From positions 186,001 through 250,000 of the forward strand of contig NW_026728906.1 in the NCBI RefSeq assembly GCF_030272615.1: 64,000 nt of DNA, in the 5' to 3' direction. Origin of the DNA: Cryptomeria japonica. Its lineage: Eukaryota > Streptophyta > Pinopsida > Cupressales > Cupressaceae. Both the position numbers and the translations under genes were made by a program. The notes below the pieces were generated by a model, which was not told the DNA's origin, did not search any database, and was given only the letters and a program-made list of their open reading frames with translations. Positions 40,301 to 54,947 of this stretch are shown here, in pieces (positions within the stretch are counted from its first letter, which is position 1; every line of letters starts with the position of its first letter).

Positions 40301-41147
40301 AAAACAAATTAGCACTTCCCTAAATAAATCATGTAGAAAACTTTCTCCAATACCAACCGATCGATAATCAAATCGAATATTCCATTCTAATCTCACCATC
40401 GCTGATTTTTGTTCTCTTCACTTATGTGCCGATCCAATGCACTATGCTACTGATGTGAACATTCAGAAAGCCAAAATTGGTATCTTCTACATCTACACCT
40501 TCCACTTGTCTTGAAATTTTGTATGTGGTCAAATTTTGTGCCTACAATGTTATACATAATATTTCGCACCCCTTTGTGATTTATAACAATATGTCACCCC
40601 TGTAATACCACAAGACTATTTAATAAAGAGTATGTTGATTGAATAAGATTTATGTATTTGAAATATGCTTCTTTTTTGTTGTGAGCATGTACTATGTTTT
40701 TCATCAACTCAAGACATTATTGTTGCAGTTTCTTAAGAATTTGAGTATCTGCAGTAGTTGCATAGAATGAAAATGAGCAAGCTTCAAAGACATAGGTTAT
40801 ATAGACATCGAAGGCATGAAAGAAGAGGTCGTGAAGCTTTAGAATGAACTGATGTATGAAGCTCTATTTTATTAGATCATTTATAAATGCATGGGAAAAG
40901 TAGAAGATTATGATATTTGCAGATCTCACTGATAATGTATGAGTTATATCTATTATCTTATTCTTGATGGAAATGCGATTGCCAATTTCTCAATATGACG
41001 ACACTTTTATCTTCTTCGTATCAATCAACAAATACCTTGAGATATTGGAAATTATATTCAAAATGCGCTTACAACTTACCTTAAAATGTGTTACAGCAAA
41101 GTGAAATTTTAATGTTGTCATCAAAGGGACAAAACGACATCAATATT

Positions 41148-41367
41148 TAATTTTCAATCTTTGGAATATGATGAGGACATACTGATGTCCAAAACAGATG
41201 CTATGAATGGCACAAGAGGACGCCAATAACCCTAAAATGATAGTTTTATTCAACGGTTAATTTTCAATCTTTGGAATATGATGAGGACATGCTGATGTCC
41301 AAAACAGATGCTATGAATGGCACAAGAGGACGCCAATAACCCTAAAATGATAGTTTTATTCAACGGT
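41148..41367. repeat. 110-bp tandem duplication with two poly(A) signals (unit 4)
   Basis: Copies at 41148..41257 and 41258..41367. AATAAA on the minus strand is at 41355..41360 and 41245..41250. Confidence 0.9.
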
Positions 41368-41423
41368 GAGAAAAAAGAATTGGGAAAGACGGTCTTCATT
41401 GGGAGACCTCTTGTTTGTTTTGT

Positions 41424-42184
41424 TTAGTATGCGAATTTCTTTTGAATGTAATTCACCAGTTCCTGGGTGATGCGGAAGGCCTTGCTCAAAACGGAATCGG
41501 GGAGAGGGGGATTCGCCGCAAACAGAGAATTGGCGATTGTCTGAACTCCGGGAAACTGGCTGCTCAATCCAGCTATGGCCACTGCATTTTCATGCCCCAC
41601 ATTCTGCTGGAAATGAACAAGTGCCTTTGGAAACACAAACACATCTCCCTTCTCCAAAGTTTTGCTGAAAAATTTGTTGCTGGTGTCAATGAAACCCACA
41701 AGAAGCTGGCCTTCCAGTAAAACAAGAACTTCGGTGGCTCTTGGGTGTGTGTGAGGAGGATTTATTCCACCCACTGCGTAGTCGATGCGGACCAACGATA
41801 TTCCAAACGTATTGAGGCCTGGTATCTGTTTAACGTTCGCCATCGTTACGTTGGAGCCCACATCATTGTCGGTGTTCCCTGCCTGCCCAAGTCCCCGGAA
41901 GAAGAAATCGTTTGCTGAAACTTGCATTGGGTCTTTGCAAACGAACCCGTTCACCAAAACTGTTTAAAACAAGATCAAATCAATCTGTCTGTTAGTAACT
42001 CGACTCGTCTAATAAGCAAATCATTATCATTGTTTATGTATAAATATTCTCACTCACCGTTGCTTTCCTCATCTGCAACGCAGAAATCTTGCAAGGGATC
42101 CGGATCCCCTGCCATGACCCTGTCGCTGTAACAGCATATCAACAGAAAAAGTCCCAACGTGAAGTAAATCATGCGGTTAGCCAT
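41424..42184 (-). CDS. Germin-like protein (cupin), copy 4
   Basis: Exons 42058..42184 and 41424..41959, intron 41960..42057. The exon-2 protein is identical to the other copies and the splice sites are unchanged. The promoter region around the TATA box (42248..42255) is also unchanged. The 19-bp insertion characteristic of units 4 and 5 begins at 43485, about 1.3 kb upstream of the start codon, so it is unlikely to touch the core promoter but could lie in distal regulatory DNA. Confidence 0.95.
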
Positions 42185-42247
42185 TGTAATAGAAACGCAG
42201 ACACAAGAGATCAGGATATGAATGTCTATTACAAACCCATTACACGC

Positions 42248-42255
42248 TTTATATA
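42248..42255 (-). promoter_or_regulatory. TATA box of germin-like copy 4
   Basis: TATATAAA on the minus strand, upstream of the start codon at 42184. Confidence 0.8.
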
Positions 42256-43484
42256 GCCCAAACCATAACTCTCCGCAAAGACTAATTCATCTTGACTCCG
42301 TATATTTCACGGATCCTTCCAGAGTTGTTGCTCTTTTCCTTACGTCACACTAAGTCTTACTGCATGTGGTTGTCTCGCCTGCTACCGCAGATGTATTCTC
42401 ACCATCCTTTCATTAACGTTGAAATTTTCTATCTTCTCCCTGCCCTGCTGCGTATGCCTATCTCAAGATCAACTTACCTCCTGCCTTACACGTATTCTCG
42501 CCATCGCCATCATTTTAGTAATGTGGAATTGTTTAGACTTAATTGGAACGGTGGGCTTCTTCAAAGGAAACAATATATAAATCTTTCTCCACCGTGGGAG
42601 AATCGGTATGAGAGGAAAGTTTCTTTCTTGGAGTTGGATATTGGCCTAAAGACTGTCCATGCTTTGTACCCTTTTTCAATGAGATTTTTATCTCTCGTCA
42701 TTTAAATTAATTTATGTTATTCAATGTTTATTTCTCAGATTGTCTATGTTCTAGGACAGAAAAACATTGCTCAAAATAACTTATGTTCATTTACTTTACA
42801 TTGAATGCGTTGATTAGAATATCTATTTCACATCCATCTACAATTTTGAAGTCAAGTAGGTGTATTACTTTTCTTTAGCAGTTTTGGAGACCTAAATTAT
42901 AGGTTTAAGACAACATATGCAAACATAAGAACCAATTTATGGAGGATAAATGTATAAGAAGATAGATTTTGGAGAGGTATTCTACAAGAAAAAAAACTTT
43001 TTGGTGGTGTTGAGAATCCCATCTTGGAAGAGACCATGTTGTCCAAGGGATCTAGTATTTAGAATTATTTAAGATCGTTTTATTTTTCCAAACCCTAGAG
43101 GGTAGATGGGTAGCGGAAATAGAATCCGGTTTTGACATTACAATTCACTAGAATCCATCACCTCTATAAGATATAACCTTATTAAGACGTTGATGTCTGA
43201 TTTTCAGAATGTCATGGGTGAGTAGTTTGAATGCATCTTGAACTACCTTGGGTCAAGGTACAACAGTGACTAAAAATCGTACCGCTTCCAATACTCATAA
43301 CTATAATGAATGTAAACCGCGATATTTTAGAGAAAAGAGCCTTCATTCTCAAACTGTTGATGGGTGCGAAAACATTGCTCACGTTGCGTTGAGTGCGTTG
43401 CTTAGATTGTCTCTTTCACATCCATCTACAGTTGAACTCGGCCAAAATTTAATCTTTAGGTGAGTGTGTTGTTGTAAATGAAGT

Positions 43485-43503
43485 GCATTGTTGTAAATGA
43501 AGT
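43485..43503. repeat. 19-bp tandem duplication private to units 4 and 5 (unit 4 copy)
   Basis: Relative to units 1 to 3, a 19-base segment ending TTGTTGTAAATGAAGT has been inserted beside a near-identical copy of itself, so TTGTAAATGAAGT occurs twice in a row. This is the largest indel distinguishing the units and a good marker for telling them apart. Confidence 0.95.
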
Positions 43504-44997
43504 AGGTGTCTTTTCTAGCAGTTTTGGAGATCAAAATTTTACCTTTAGGTGAGTGAATTCTCTTTAATAAAGTAGGTTTACTACTTTTTCTAATGTTTGA
43601 GATCTGTCTATTTCCATTTTTCGACACCAAAACTTTTCGTCCAGTTGACTGCATTGTCCTCTCGATTCTCCTTTTAACAAAGTACATACAGTTGATTTAG
43701 ATGATTTATTTTTTATTATTTTTGTGAGATATATGTTTATTTAATATTTTTTTTAACTTAATGTTTTGATGAATTAGTTGTTTGGGGTAACTAAATAGGA
43801 AAATATAATATTAAAGATTATTTTTTTCCTCTTACTTCAATCAAATATATGAGAAAAGTATTTCATATTGATTAGACATTTCATTTTATTTATTTTTATT
43901 TATATTGATTGAATTTTCTTTTCTTTTATATCAAATAATATGACAATTATAAATAGTTTATAAAAAATATTCAATTTGAGAAGTAAAAAATGCGTTAAAA
44001 GTGATATATTGGGATGATTCTTGGTTGGGAAACGTTTAGTTCCATGATCCCTTGTTTACCTATCAAGAATTATCTTTTTACTCTCTTTGGATAAGGGTGG
44101 CTAACTAATGAACTTTTTACAATTAAGAAATCAAAGTGATCAACAATCGAATATAAGGAACAAATAGAGTGAGAGGGGGAATAAAATTCTACACCTGATC
44201 GATTCATGATTATAATAAGTGGTTCATATTATAGAAGAGCAAGTCAATAAAACAGTTTGGTCATATTTTACGCTAGTATAATCTCAGTTTTCTTGATAAC
44301 TACTCGAGTACATTTTTTTTTAATATCTCTCATAGGTTTTACCTTGTCTTTCATACCACACTCACAATCTCCAATTCCCCATTGAGTTTCCACAAATGAC
44401 TAATACGAAAGGTAAATCTACATCCATGTAAGAGCATGGACACCGGGAGTGATCTAATATTGGATGCAATTAAGTGAGGAATATTTTTTGAATGAATCCC
44501 TATACTTTTGGACCCTTTAATGACATGGTTTGCATAAGTAAGAAAATGTTTATTAATGTAGAGAGCATGGTTTTAGGTACTTTTCTATGTGGAGGTGATA
44601 CAAATAGGCATGGGTAGCCTATGCGGTTACAGATGATTGTGGTTCTTCCATCAACGCTATTCTCTTTTTTATTGAATGATATGGTGTAATAGAAAAGTCA
44701 AGAATACACAACTAGCAATTGCACCTTGGTGTGCAATATGTACGCCGAATAGATGTGGAATGATTATTAAAAAAAATTGATCTATTTTTTCATATATTTG
44801 TGCAACACGTGAGATAAATTAGCAAACCATTTAGTAAATGATATTATTTATTCAACAAAGGTCTCAACATTTGAAAAAATTATAGATCCAAATCAACTAT
44901 GCATCTACTTAAACGGACAAATGCAATCAAACAAAACCCTTAAACCGGGAATATAATCGAGTTCCATTACCAATATTCTTATGTTTTGTTTGAAATA

Positions 44998-45663
44998 GGG
45001 AGAGAAGGAGAGAGGGAGATATAGGGATATAAAGAGAGAGATAGAGGAGGAAGAGTGAGGGAAAGATAAAGGAGTGAGGAGATAGAGTTAGGCGATAAAT
45101 ATAGAGAGGAAGATAGAGATCGAGATTGATATAGATATGGAGAAGAATAGGGATATGGATATGAGAGGAAGAGATAAAGAGAGAGGAGAGAGAAATAGAT
45201 AGAGATAGAAGAGATAAATATATAGAGAGGGGGAGAGAGAATGAGCGAGGGATAACTTTGAATCAATTGTGCATTCATTAATACAAACCAAACATAAGTG
45301 AAAGAAAACCTTTCAATCAAAAGATAATTGAACTCCATTACCAATAGGCTCATGTTATGTTTGCAATAGTGAGAGGGGAGATATGAATAGATAAAGAGAG
45401 CGAGACATGTCTGGAGATAGGGTGACAGAGGAAGAGAGAGCTAGAGATGGGAATGAAGAGAGGGAGGTGGCAAAGAAATAGATGGTTAAAGAGAGTGAGA
45501 CGTGCCTAGATAGAGTGAGAGAGGATGAAAAGGACAAATAAAGAGAGATATAGTTGTAGAGGGATAAGGAGAAATTAAGATAAAGATTAGGAGATAGAAA
45601 CGGATAGAAAAGAAGAGATACAAAGATACAAAAGGGGAGAGAGAGAGAGAGGGAGGGAGGGAT
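44998..45663. repeat. Two-part GA-rich, C-depleted tract (unit 4)
   Basis: Same tract and length, with the T variant at the shared site, as in units 1 and 2. Confidence 0.85.
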
Positions 45664-47004
45664 ATTTTTGGGCCAATTTGTAATTCAAACTCGTTAATGA
45701 AGATGTTAACATAGGTTGACACCTAGTATGGTGGTTATACCTTTTGTAAATCTTTGAACCAATAGTAATAGTATTAACATAGTATTGAATTATTTGTAAT
45801 TGCCATGTATAACCTCATTTTGTGTGTTTTGTCACGTATGCACTATCCTTTAGTGCATTATCCACTTATACTTCTCAGTACATAATACATCTGAGGAATT
45901 TTGTAGATAGAGTGGCAAGGGAAGAAGTTACATAGAAGTTGTATACTTCAACACTTCTCTTGTTTGTATTTATTTCTCACATTTGGGAGTCTTAAATTAC
46001 ACACTATAATTATTTTCTCGATAACCATACTTGCCTTGCTTTAGCTTTACAAACAACCTTATGACCACACATAATAAGGTCAAGTCATCCTAAAGCCCAT
46101 ACAACCTTGCATCCCTCTAATGACATGTGTGGTTAATAATCACATTCTAAACTGAATTAACAATAGCTTCGATTTTATGTCCAACGACCATTAAGTTTAA
46201 TTTAATCTAAATTGTTCTATTGATCTAGATTCTCCTTTAAATAAGAATAATATTTAAGAAGTCATAAACATATAATTTAATATTAAATTTTTTAAATACA
46301 TAATTAATTATTTTAATATTATAAACTTTTAAAAGCAATAAATATTAATAGATAAAAATTTCAAAATAAATTAAAACAAATTATTTTTAAAATTCAAAAT
46401 ATAATTTAAAAATAATAATATATAGAACTTTTTACATTTTTAAAAATACTAAAAAATCGAACTATTTCAACAATGAGGTTTAGACCAACCATGCACTACA
46501 ATTTGCAATCAACAAATAACAAATGGTATGAGCACTAAGTAATTCATCATATATCTTCGCATTTCTCCATCATAATCAGTAAAATTCAATTAACTTTGAG
46601 AAGTAACAAGAACCCATGCAAAATGTAGAAAGACAGCACAAACATCCACCATATCTTCAACAAAACTTATGTATTAATTTCAACAAGTCTTGGAAACAAT
46701 CTCTAGCTTCCTCCTCCTACTCTACTTTCTAACAGTTCTGCTCTACTCTATTATCCACCTATTAACCTTTAAAAATGAGAAGGCAAACCTTATATAGAAG
46801 TCTTGATACAAATGAATGTCCGAGATTGATTTGAATTTAATGGCCGAGATTTAACCATGAAACCCTAATTAGGGCTAGTTATAACAACAACCACTTTAAC
46901 CAATGAGAAAACTACAACACTTTGGGCACATGTCCCTCTTTGAATGTGGATCAATGAGAAATGAGATTAGGTACATTGAATAATATTTGATGTAATGCCA
47001 TATG

Positions 47005-47229
47005 TCACTTGCTCCTCCTTTGATGAGTTAGGTTCAATACACCTACAAGAACTGACTTGGCATCACTGAATTGGTCTATGATGATCAAGCACCACCTTAG
47101 CTTGCATGTCTCCCTAGCAATATGTCGACACTCAACATCATCCAATTGCTTGATGTGATGGTTCATATTCTCAAATTGCATCCTCTTGAAAATCAAGTTT
47201 CTAGCTTTGATTAACTCTTCTAAAACTAT
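47005..47229 (-). pseudogene. Short coding-like relic (unit 4)
   Basis: Identical frame and predicted peptide to the unit 1 relic. Confidence 0.3.
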
Positions 47230-48652
47230 TTATAACATGTAATTTTTTTCATATCAGTTATCTTTTTCTTGAATAATATTTTAGGAGATTGACAAAATAC
47301 CTAGGTTTACATTTATTATACTTTTAGTATTGTTATCTATTCTTTCATTGTGGTAGATGTAAAATGTTTCTATCATAATTTTGTGGGATACATATATGAC
47401 TAATCCATTACAATACAAGGAACATTTTGGAGCACCAACAACAACTACGTATTTAGACTTTGTTAGTGTATCTGAATGTTCCTTCTAGATAAATTTTAGA
47501 GTTGATATTAGCTTGTTAGGATGTTGGTTTCTTGGGATTCTATGCCTGTGTGTGATGACATTTCATTATATTAATTAAAATATTTCTAATTGATAGAGTT
47601 TCTATTTTATTTATGATTTTAATATACATATTTATATAATTTATAAAAAACTTTTCAATAAAATATTTAATATATTTATAAAAATCTTTATCATAATAAT
47701 GTATATTTAATTCAAATAAAAATTTCTATCTTAATTTGTTTTAAATTTAATGAAAAATAAATAAATAAGTATAAATTATTTTGTAATTTATGAAATAGGC
47801 TCATGACAATAACTGCATAGTTACTCTCTAGTTGGTATGATGTCAAAAAAATTAGATGCACGTAACATCATTTGGCTACCAGTTGGAGGAATTGTTGAAG
47901 AGATTGTATGGTTAATTAGTAACTTATATTTCATAAGTTTTATTTTTCAAAAAGCTTTGAATGAAACCTACACTAGATGTGTGTGCATGTAACCACCCAG
48001 ATGATGGAACTTTACTACATTTTGTGTAGTATAATTCACGAAATGATACTTCATCATTAAAATATGTGAACAATTTTTAAAATAACCAAATTGGAAAGAG
48101 CATAAACAATACGGGGGCAAAAAGAACACAAAATATGCACTAGGAACTATTATTGTCTTCCTCCATAAAAGCCTCCACAAAAAAGTGCTTGTAATAGGAA
48201 TAAATCTCTGGAAGCAATTATTCTCATCCAAAATTCATGTAACAAAGATTCATAGTTGACAAAGGATCTTTTCATCAGCAATGGAACAAGGGACACTATA
48301 GCCTAAAAAGGCAAACGTGACTACCAAAATAAAGTAAAACTAGATGAGGCCATGAGGCAAAACAAAATCTCCACATGCCCTCTAATGCTAGATAACTGGT
48401 CTAAGTGGTGCAAAACATGACCTTGAAGAACTCAAGTAACGGTAAAAAAAGGTTAAAAATTAGACCAAGAAGGAGTCTTGCGGCCTTGTAAATAGCCAAA
48501 ATGACATTCATGCAAGGAAAAATTAATAGAGAAAGACAAAACAGTTTTATTCAAATTGTTCAAAATTCATGCAAAAATAGATAAGCAACATATGCAACTC
48601 TAAGATTGACCAAAAATTGATTTGATTTGACAATATTTATGTTAACAACAGC

Positions 48653-50063
48653 CAAGAGGGAAGAATGAGAGGGGGGTGAATCAGTCTTCACCGGAATAAC
48701 AAACTTTACCGCAAAACACAGATTTGATAAACTGCAGTAATAAGACAGATAAGAAAATTAATAGCACAACACACAACACTAAGATTTTGATGCGCAAAAC
48801 CCAGTTAAGCGAAAAACCATGGTGGGAACCTACCCACAGTAAGATGATACTCTACAATAGTATGTGAAAATATTACAATGAGGAATGCACATGCATTCAG
48901 GCACACTGCCTAGAGCTCACTGCTCAAATAATATTTGCTCGGAAGGCTACAACCCTTAGGGAAGTCTCACTGACTCGCAATAAGATTTGGACTACAATTC
49001 GAAAGAAATGAACGGAAAGAATAGCATCTCCAAATAGAATCTCACCACAAACTCAACATCGAAGGATACATCACATGTTCGCACACAAACCTCTCTCTGA
49101 TAATGAAGACACAACATCAAACAACCAAATTACATGACTATATCACCTATATATATAATTTATCAACCTTGATAACAAGGTCGGCTAAACCCTCGACCCT
49201 CAATTAAAAAATTACATCACACGATACAAACACTGACCACCAGACCAATATAGTGGTTTACATAGCATAGCATGGTTCTAGGTCAAATTCCCAAACACAT
49301 AACTCCACCGAAAATCACGCAAAGATCAATCGCAACACGCTACACCACCAGAAATGGTGCATAACACACAAATCATCACTGGTTGATAGAAACCACCAAA
49401 AACTCACACAACGATAAATACAGATTGCCAAAACAAATAGGACATAATTAAAAAAAATACCAGCAAGCACATTAGAATCATCCACAATAGCTGCACCAAC
49501 ACTACTTTTCAAATCTTCATCGGTCAACGTCTGAAAGCTAAAGAACACAACCAATCAACAACGGCCAGGAAGAAAGATAACTTGCGGAGAACCAAATCAT
49601 GATTCAACTGAAATTAAGATACACAAGACCTTCCCAAGAAATATCCCAAAATCTCAGCACCAGATCTGATCACACCAAAATATACCAGAGGATATACCGA
49701 ACTCTGCGAAACAGTGATCAACAAAGCATCGCTACAAACCGGATCAGAAAATCTTCCCAATCTGCAATCACCAGAGAAAATCATAGGAATATGTTGACAT
49801 CAATGACCACAACATATCCTAGCATGACCAACAATATCCAACAATTTATGCCAAAACAACCACTTTATATCACTAGTTCAAATCAAATATCTATGCCAAA
49901 AGATCAGCCTATGCAAATTTTACCACACCAGAAAGTGCCAAAAAGCCAGCACACAAGGATCGGCTTTTTAATAAAATATCCCAAACCTTTACACATGCAG
50001 ATTGACCATAGTAAAATAATTGATCGTCTTATTAAAATTGAAGACAAATCATCTTTTAGCTAA
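48653..50063. mobile_element. Probable decayed plant retroelement segment (unit 4)
   Basis: Same segment, with the C variant shared with units 3 and 5. Confidence 0.35.
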
Positions 50064-53000
50064 TTAAGCGCTTCCACTATCCACACAATAATGTGTTCCT
50101 AAAAAATCGCCCTACAGTAGAGCTTCAAATTTGTCAACTTGGTCTCCATGATCAACAATTTAATAAAAAATATATATAATTTAAAATACACTAATCAACC
50201 ATGAAATAAAATCTCCTATTTTTATTTTATTATTTATACGATGAATTTTATAAACTTCAATTCATCGGGATTTTTAAAATCACAGTAGAAACACCTTCGG
50301 ATTATCATGTCCTCACAAGAACACAAAAATATTATGGCACAAATCCACATTCCTTTCAGATGCTCAACCTCAATCAAAACCTCTATAAATCTGCAGTCAT
50401 AATTAAAATAAATTACAAACATGTGAGTACCAAAAAACTAGTGGAGCTCAAAAAAAGAAAATGCACAGATTGAGATGAATGATAAGCTCTTAATATCTTT
50501 GATCAACTTAGGGGTGATTAAAAATACATATCTAATACAGTTCCACCTATAATATCAGATGCTATCTAGAATCATGTAATGTTTCATGGATAAGATTAAC
50601 ATAACCAGGCATTATTCTAACAACTAACCATCTAGCAAACTTACATAGAAGAATATTCTAGTTAGAATATCATACACTAACAACACATAGCTTGAAAAAT
50701 TGGCGTAGGCTATTTTGGGTTCATGGAGGTGCGAGCAAACGTTAATCTATAGTAAGTGAAATTGCTCAAACCCACAAAAAGGTCATTTGGAGCTCGTCGA
50801 TTTTGCACAAGTCACAAGTTTTCTCTTGCACAAGTGTTTATCCTTTTGTAGACTACGGTCTTCTTCAGCATGGTTTTCTATGTGGTTTTCTTCTATTTTT
50901 TTGTGTGTGCCTGGTTTATTCGTGTGTGTACCTAATGTTCAGATTGCTTTGGAAAACCAGGTTATTTCCCCTGTTGGTGAACTTTTAACTAGCACATTTT
51001 TCAAGGACTAGTGCACCCAACACCCCTATTTTGCTAAAATAGGCTCAACTGTTGAGAGATGAAAGTGGACCTTGTAATTTGCATGAATCTAATTTGTTTT
51101 GTTGTCCCATCACAACAAAATGTTTCGAAAAGGTGTGAACTTCATATAAACACAACTCCCTTTCCCATTCTAGGAATCAATGTACTCAATATAGAAAACC
51201 AAAAAACCTAGTCAATCAAGCATTCAGGGAGCGAAACGATAAAGAAGTCCCAATTTGATTATTCAATCATTGAAATATATGCTATAGCAATTATGATCAA
51301 GTGTATTATGTAATTCGTACCTAAGATAAGGTGTCATCATTTCACCATTTATCATTTGCTTAGCCTCTTTTCTTGTGGGGGCATGCATCCTATCTCATCA
51401 TTATCATTGTTGAAGAGAGAACACTAATACGCGGTTTGGATAAGGTAATCCCTTATATGAAATAACCATTTCTCCCAATTTTCTCTATCTACAGGTCCAA
51501 ATCCGATAACAAGAAAGTTAAAGAAAAGTAGACCAGACATTAGCAGGCATCACAAAACATTGATTGAACGAAAACCCTAAGAACAGGGCACCCAGCAGTC
51601 ATTGACCCATATTTTTAAGAGGCAAGTGATCAAATATTGTCGATTTCATTTTCGATCATCTCTCAATTTTCCCTCAACTTTAGACACGGATCTCCAACGT
51701 TTCTCTCTAGTACAATTAGCTTCATATTACAGTCCCAATTTCCTCTCTATGTCTCCATCTCAGATATGTCTTACTCTTTCTATATTTCATCTTGTATCTA
51801 CTACATTCTATAAAACTTAGTCATTTTACCATTGTTAGACTAGTTCATCTATAGACACTTCACTGTCTCCATCTCATGCAACAAAAGGAACAGGAACCTA
51901 ATTTCGTATCCCTTCCTTAAAGACAACAACTAGTCCTATTCTTATTACTAATTATGTTGTGTCAACTAAGATCTTCTAGCTTACATTGGTCAATCGTAGG
52001 ATCTTGTTTCCTCCATTTCAAGGTTTACATTGATTTATGAGATGGTATGATTATATATGCTACATAAACCAACATTTTTTAAGGTATGATCCCATATTGT
52101 ATTGGTATAAAATTGGTGGTACTGAAACCAACATTGATATAGAAAAAAATAGACATTTTTATTTCTAACGTGTTTCCATCTACATCTTTCACTTGTCTTG
52201 CAATTGTGTACATTCTCATGTAAATACCAACGATGTTATACTCGCGCCCTTTTATGCTTCATACCATAATGTGACTCCTCTAATTCCATAAGACCAGGAG
52301 TGCGCAAGGAGTGTAATGCTTCGTGTGGTTCATGTAACTAAACTCGGCTTCTATTTGTAGATATGAGCAAAGGTTGTGTTTTTATCACTTAAAATGTGCT
52401 TTATATGTTTTCTTAAATGCTCACATATACATACTGGTGGCATAAAATGAAAGTAAGCGTGTAGGACTCAATAGAATATAAAATAGTGACTAGTGATTTA
52501 GAACTTTCCTTGGTGTAACCCAATAAAAAATATTGAAAAGAATGGAGTTGTACCCTCATCTCTAGTATCAATTAAATGCAAGATTCACAAGCCAACTTCT
52601 CAATTTGAGTCTTAAATACAAAGTGGACATTACCTAGCACTTATGTAATTTCGTACAATATTGTATTCTTGTGGAAAGAGCTTGCTTAACAATATGCTCG
52701 AGTTCTACGCTCATTGACTAATTCTCTCCAATGACAAAACTTATGTTTCCATGAGTTGAAATCTAGAATCTCCATTTCCAAGTGTTGCACCATCTTATTA
52801 CTCGACGTTTTTCTTCATCCAAATCTATTGATTGATATCTTCATTATTTTATAGTCTCTCTTTTCAATGTCTTCCCCCAAGCTAAACTATGCAACCAAAT
52901 AGCGTTCACTTCCTTGTCAACCTCAATCAAAACCTAGAATAAAAAACATGCACCTAGCTATCAAATATGGAATAAAATACATGCACTTGTCTAAAACAAA

Positions 53001-53839
53001 TTAGCACTTCCCTAAATAAATCATGTAGAAAACTTTCTCCAATACCAACCGATCGATAATCAAATCGAATATTCCATTCTAATCTCACCATCGCTGATTT
53101 TTGTTCTCTTCACTTATGTGCCGATCCAATGCACTATGCTACTGATGTGAACATTCAGAAAGCCAAAATTGGTATCTTCTACATCTACACCTTCCACTTG
53201 TCTTGAAATTTTGTATGTGGTCAAATTTTGTGCCTACAATGTTATACATAATATTTCGCACCCCTTTGTGATTTATAACAATATGTCACCCCTGTAATAC
53301 CACAAGACTATTTAATAAAGAGTATGTTGATTGAATAAGATTTATGTATTTGAAATATGCTTCTTTTTTGTTGTGAGCATGTACTATGTTTTTCATCAAC
53401 TCAAGACATTATTGTTGCAGTTTCTTAAGAATTTGAGTATCTGCAGTAGTTGCATAGAATGAAAATGAGCAAGCTTCAAAGACATAGGTTATATAGACAT
53501 CGAAGGCATGAAAGAAGAGGTCGTGAAGCTTTAGAATGAACTGATGTATGAAGCTCTATTTTATTAGATCATTTATAAATGCATGGGAAAAGTAGAAGAT
53601 TATGATATTTGCAGATCTCACTGATAATGTATGAGTTATATCTATTATCTTATTCTTGATGGAAATGCGATTGCCAATTTCTCAATATGACGACACTTTT
53701 ATCTTCTTCGTATCAATCAACAAATACCTTGAGATATTGGAAATTATATTCAAAATGCGCTTACAACTTACCTTAAAATGTGTTACAGCAAAGTGAAATT
53801 TTAATGTTGTCATCAAAGGGACAAAACGACATCAATATT

Positions 53840-54059
53840 TAATTTTCAATCTTTGGAATATGATGAGGACATACTGATGTCCAAAACAGATGCTATGAAT
53901 GGCACAAGAGGACGCCAATAACCCTAAAATGATAGTTTTATTCAACGGTTAATTTTCAATCTTTGGAATATGATGAGGACATGCTGATGTCCAAAACAGA
54001 TGCTATGAATGGCACAAGAGGACGCCAATAACCCTAAAATGATAGTTTTATTCAACGGT
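53840..54059. repeat. 110-bp tandem duplication with two poly(A) signals (unit 5)
   Basis: Copies at 53840..53949 and 53950..54059. AATAAA on the minus strand is at 54047..54052 and 53937..53942. Confidence 0.9.
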
Positions 54060-54115
54060 GAGAAAAAAGAATTGGGAAAGACGGTCTTCATTGGGAGACC
54101 TCTTGTTTGTTTTGT

Positions 54116-54876
54116 TTAGTATGCGAATTTCTTTTGAATGTAATTCACCAGTTCCTGGGTGATGCGGAAGGCCTTGCTCAAAACGGAATCGGGGAGAGGG
54201 GGATTCGCCGCAAACAGAGAATTGGCGATTGTCTGAACTCCGGGAAACTGGCTGCTCAATCCAGCTATGGCCACTGCATTTTCATGCCCCACATTCTGCT
54301 GGAAATGAACAAGTGCCTTTGGAAACACAAACACATCTCCCTTCTCCAAAGTTTTGCTGAAAAATTTGTTGCTGGTGTCAATGAAACCCACAAGAAGCTG
54401 GCCTTCCAGTAAAACAAGAACTTCGGTGGCTCTTGGGTGTGTGTGAGGAGGATTTATTCCACCCACTGCGTAGTCGATGCGGACCAACGATATTCCAAAC
54501 GTATTGAGGCCTGGTATCTGTTTAACGTTCGCCATCGTTACGTTGGAGCCCACATCATTGTCGGTGTTCCCTGCCTGCCCAAGTCCCCGGAAGAAGAAAT
54601 CGTTTGCTGAAACTTGCATTGGGTCTTTGCAAACGAACCCGTTCACCAAAACTGTTTAAAACAAGATCAAATCAATCTGTCTGTTAGTAACTCGACTCGT
54701 CTAATAAGCAAATCATTATCATTGTTTATGTATAAATATTCTCACTCACCGTTGCTTTCCTCATCTGCAACGCAGAAATCTTGCAAGGGATCCGGATCCC
54801 CTGCCATGACCCTGTCGCTGTAACAGCATATCAACAGAAAAAGTCCCAACGTGAAGTAAATCATGCGGTTAGCCAT
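54116..54876 (-). CDS. Germin-like protein (cupin), copy 5
   Basis: Exons 54750..54876 and 54116..54651, intron 54652..54749. Intact and identical in exon-2 protein sequence to copies 1 to 4, including the signal peptide boundary, C35/C50, the N79 sequon and H112/H114/E119/H158. The TATA box is at 54940..54947. As in copy 4, the 19-bp insertion (56177..56195) lies about 1.3 kb upstream. This is the last complete germin-like gene in the window; the sixth unit is cut off before its copy. Confidence 0.95.
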
Positions 54877-54939
54877 TGTAATAGAAACGCAGACACAAGA
54901 GATCAGGATATGAATGTCTATTACAAACCCATTACACGC

Positions 54940-54947
54940 TTTATATA
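54940..54947 (-). promoter_or_regulatory. TATA box of germin-like copy 5
   Basis: TATATAAA on the minus strand, upstream of the start codon at 54876. Confidence 0.8.

Larger units (their letters stand above)
38019..50710. repeat. Tandem macro-repeat, unit 4 (12692 bp)
   Basis: Fourth copy, longer by a 19-bp insertion at 43485..43503 that it shares with unit 5. It shares C at 44707 with unit 2 and C with units 3 and 5 at the position equivalent to 10963. Its one private change found is A at 46024 (T elsewhere). The combination makes it a mosaic of unit-2-like and unit-3/5-like segments. Confidence 0.97.

Noticed and set aside
43379-43687. A 102-residue minus-strand frame in unit 4 (also 56071..56379), longer than the 70 residues in units 1 to 3
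   Set aside because: The extension is just a frame change produced by the 19-bp insertion, and neither version looks like a protein.
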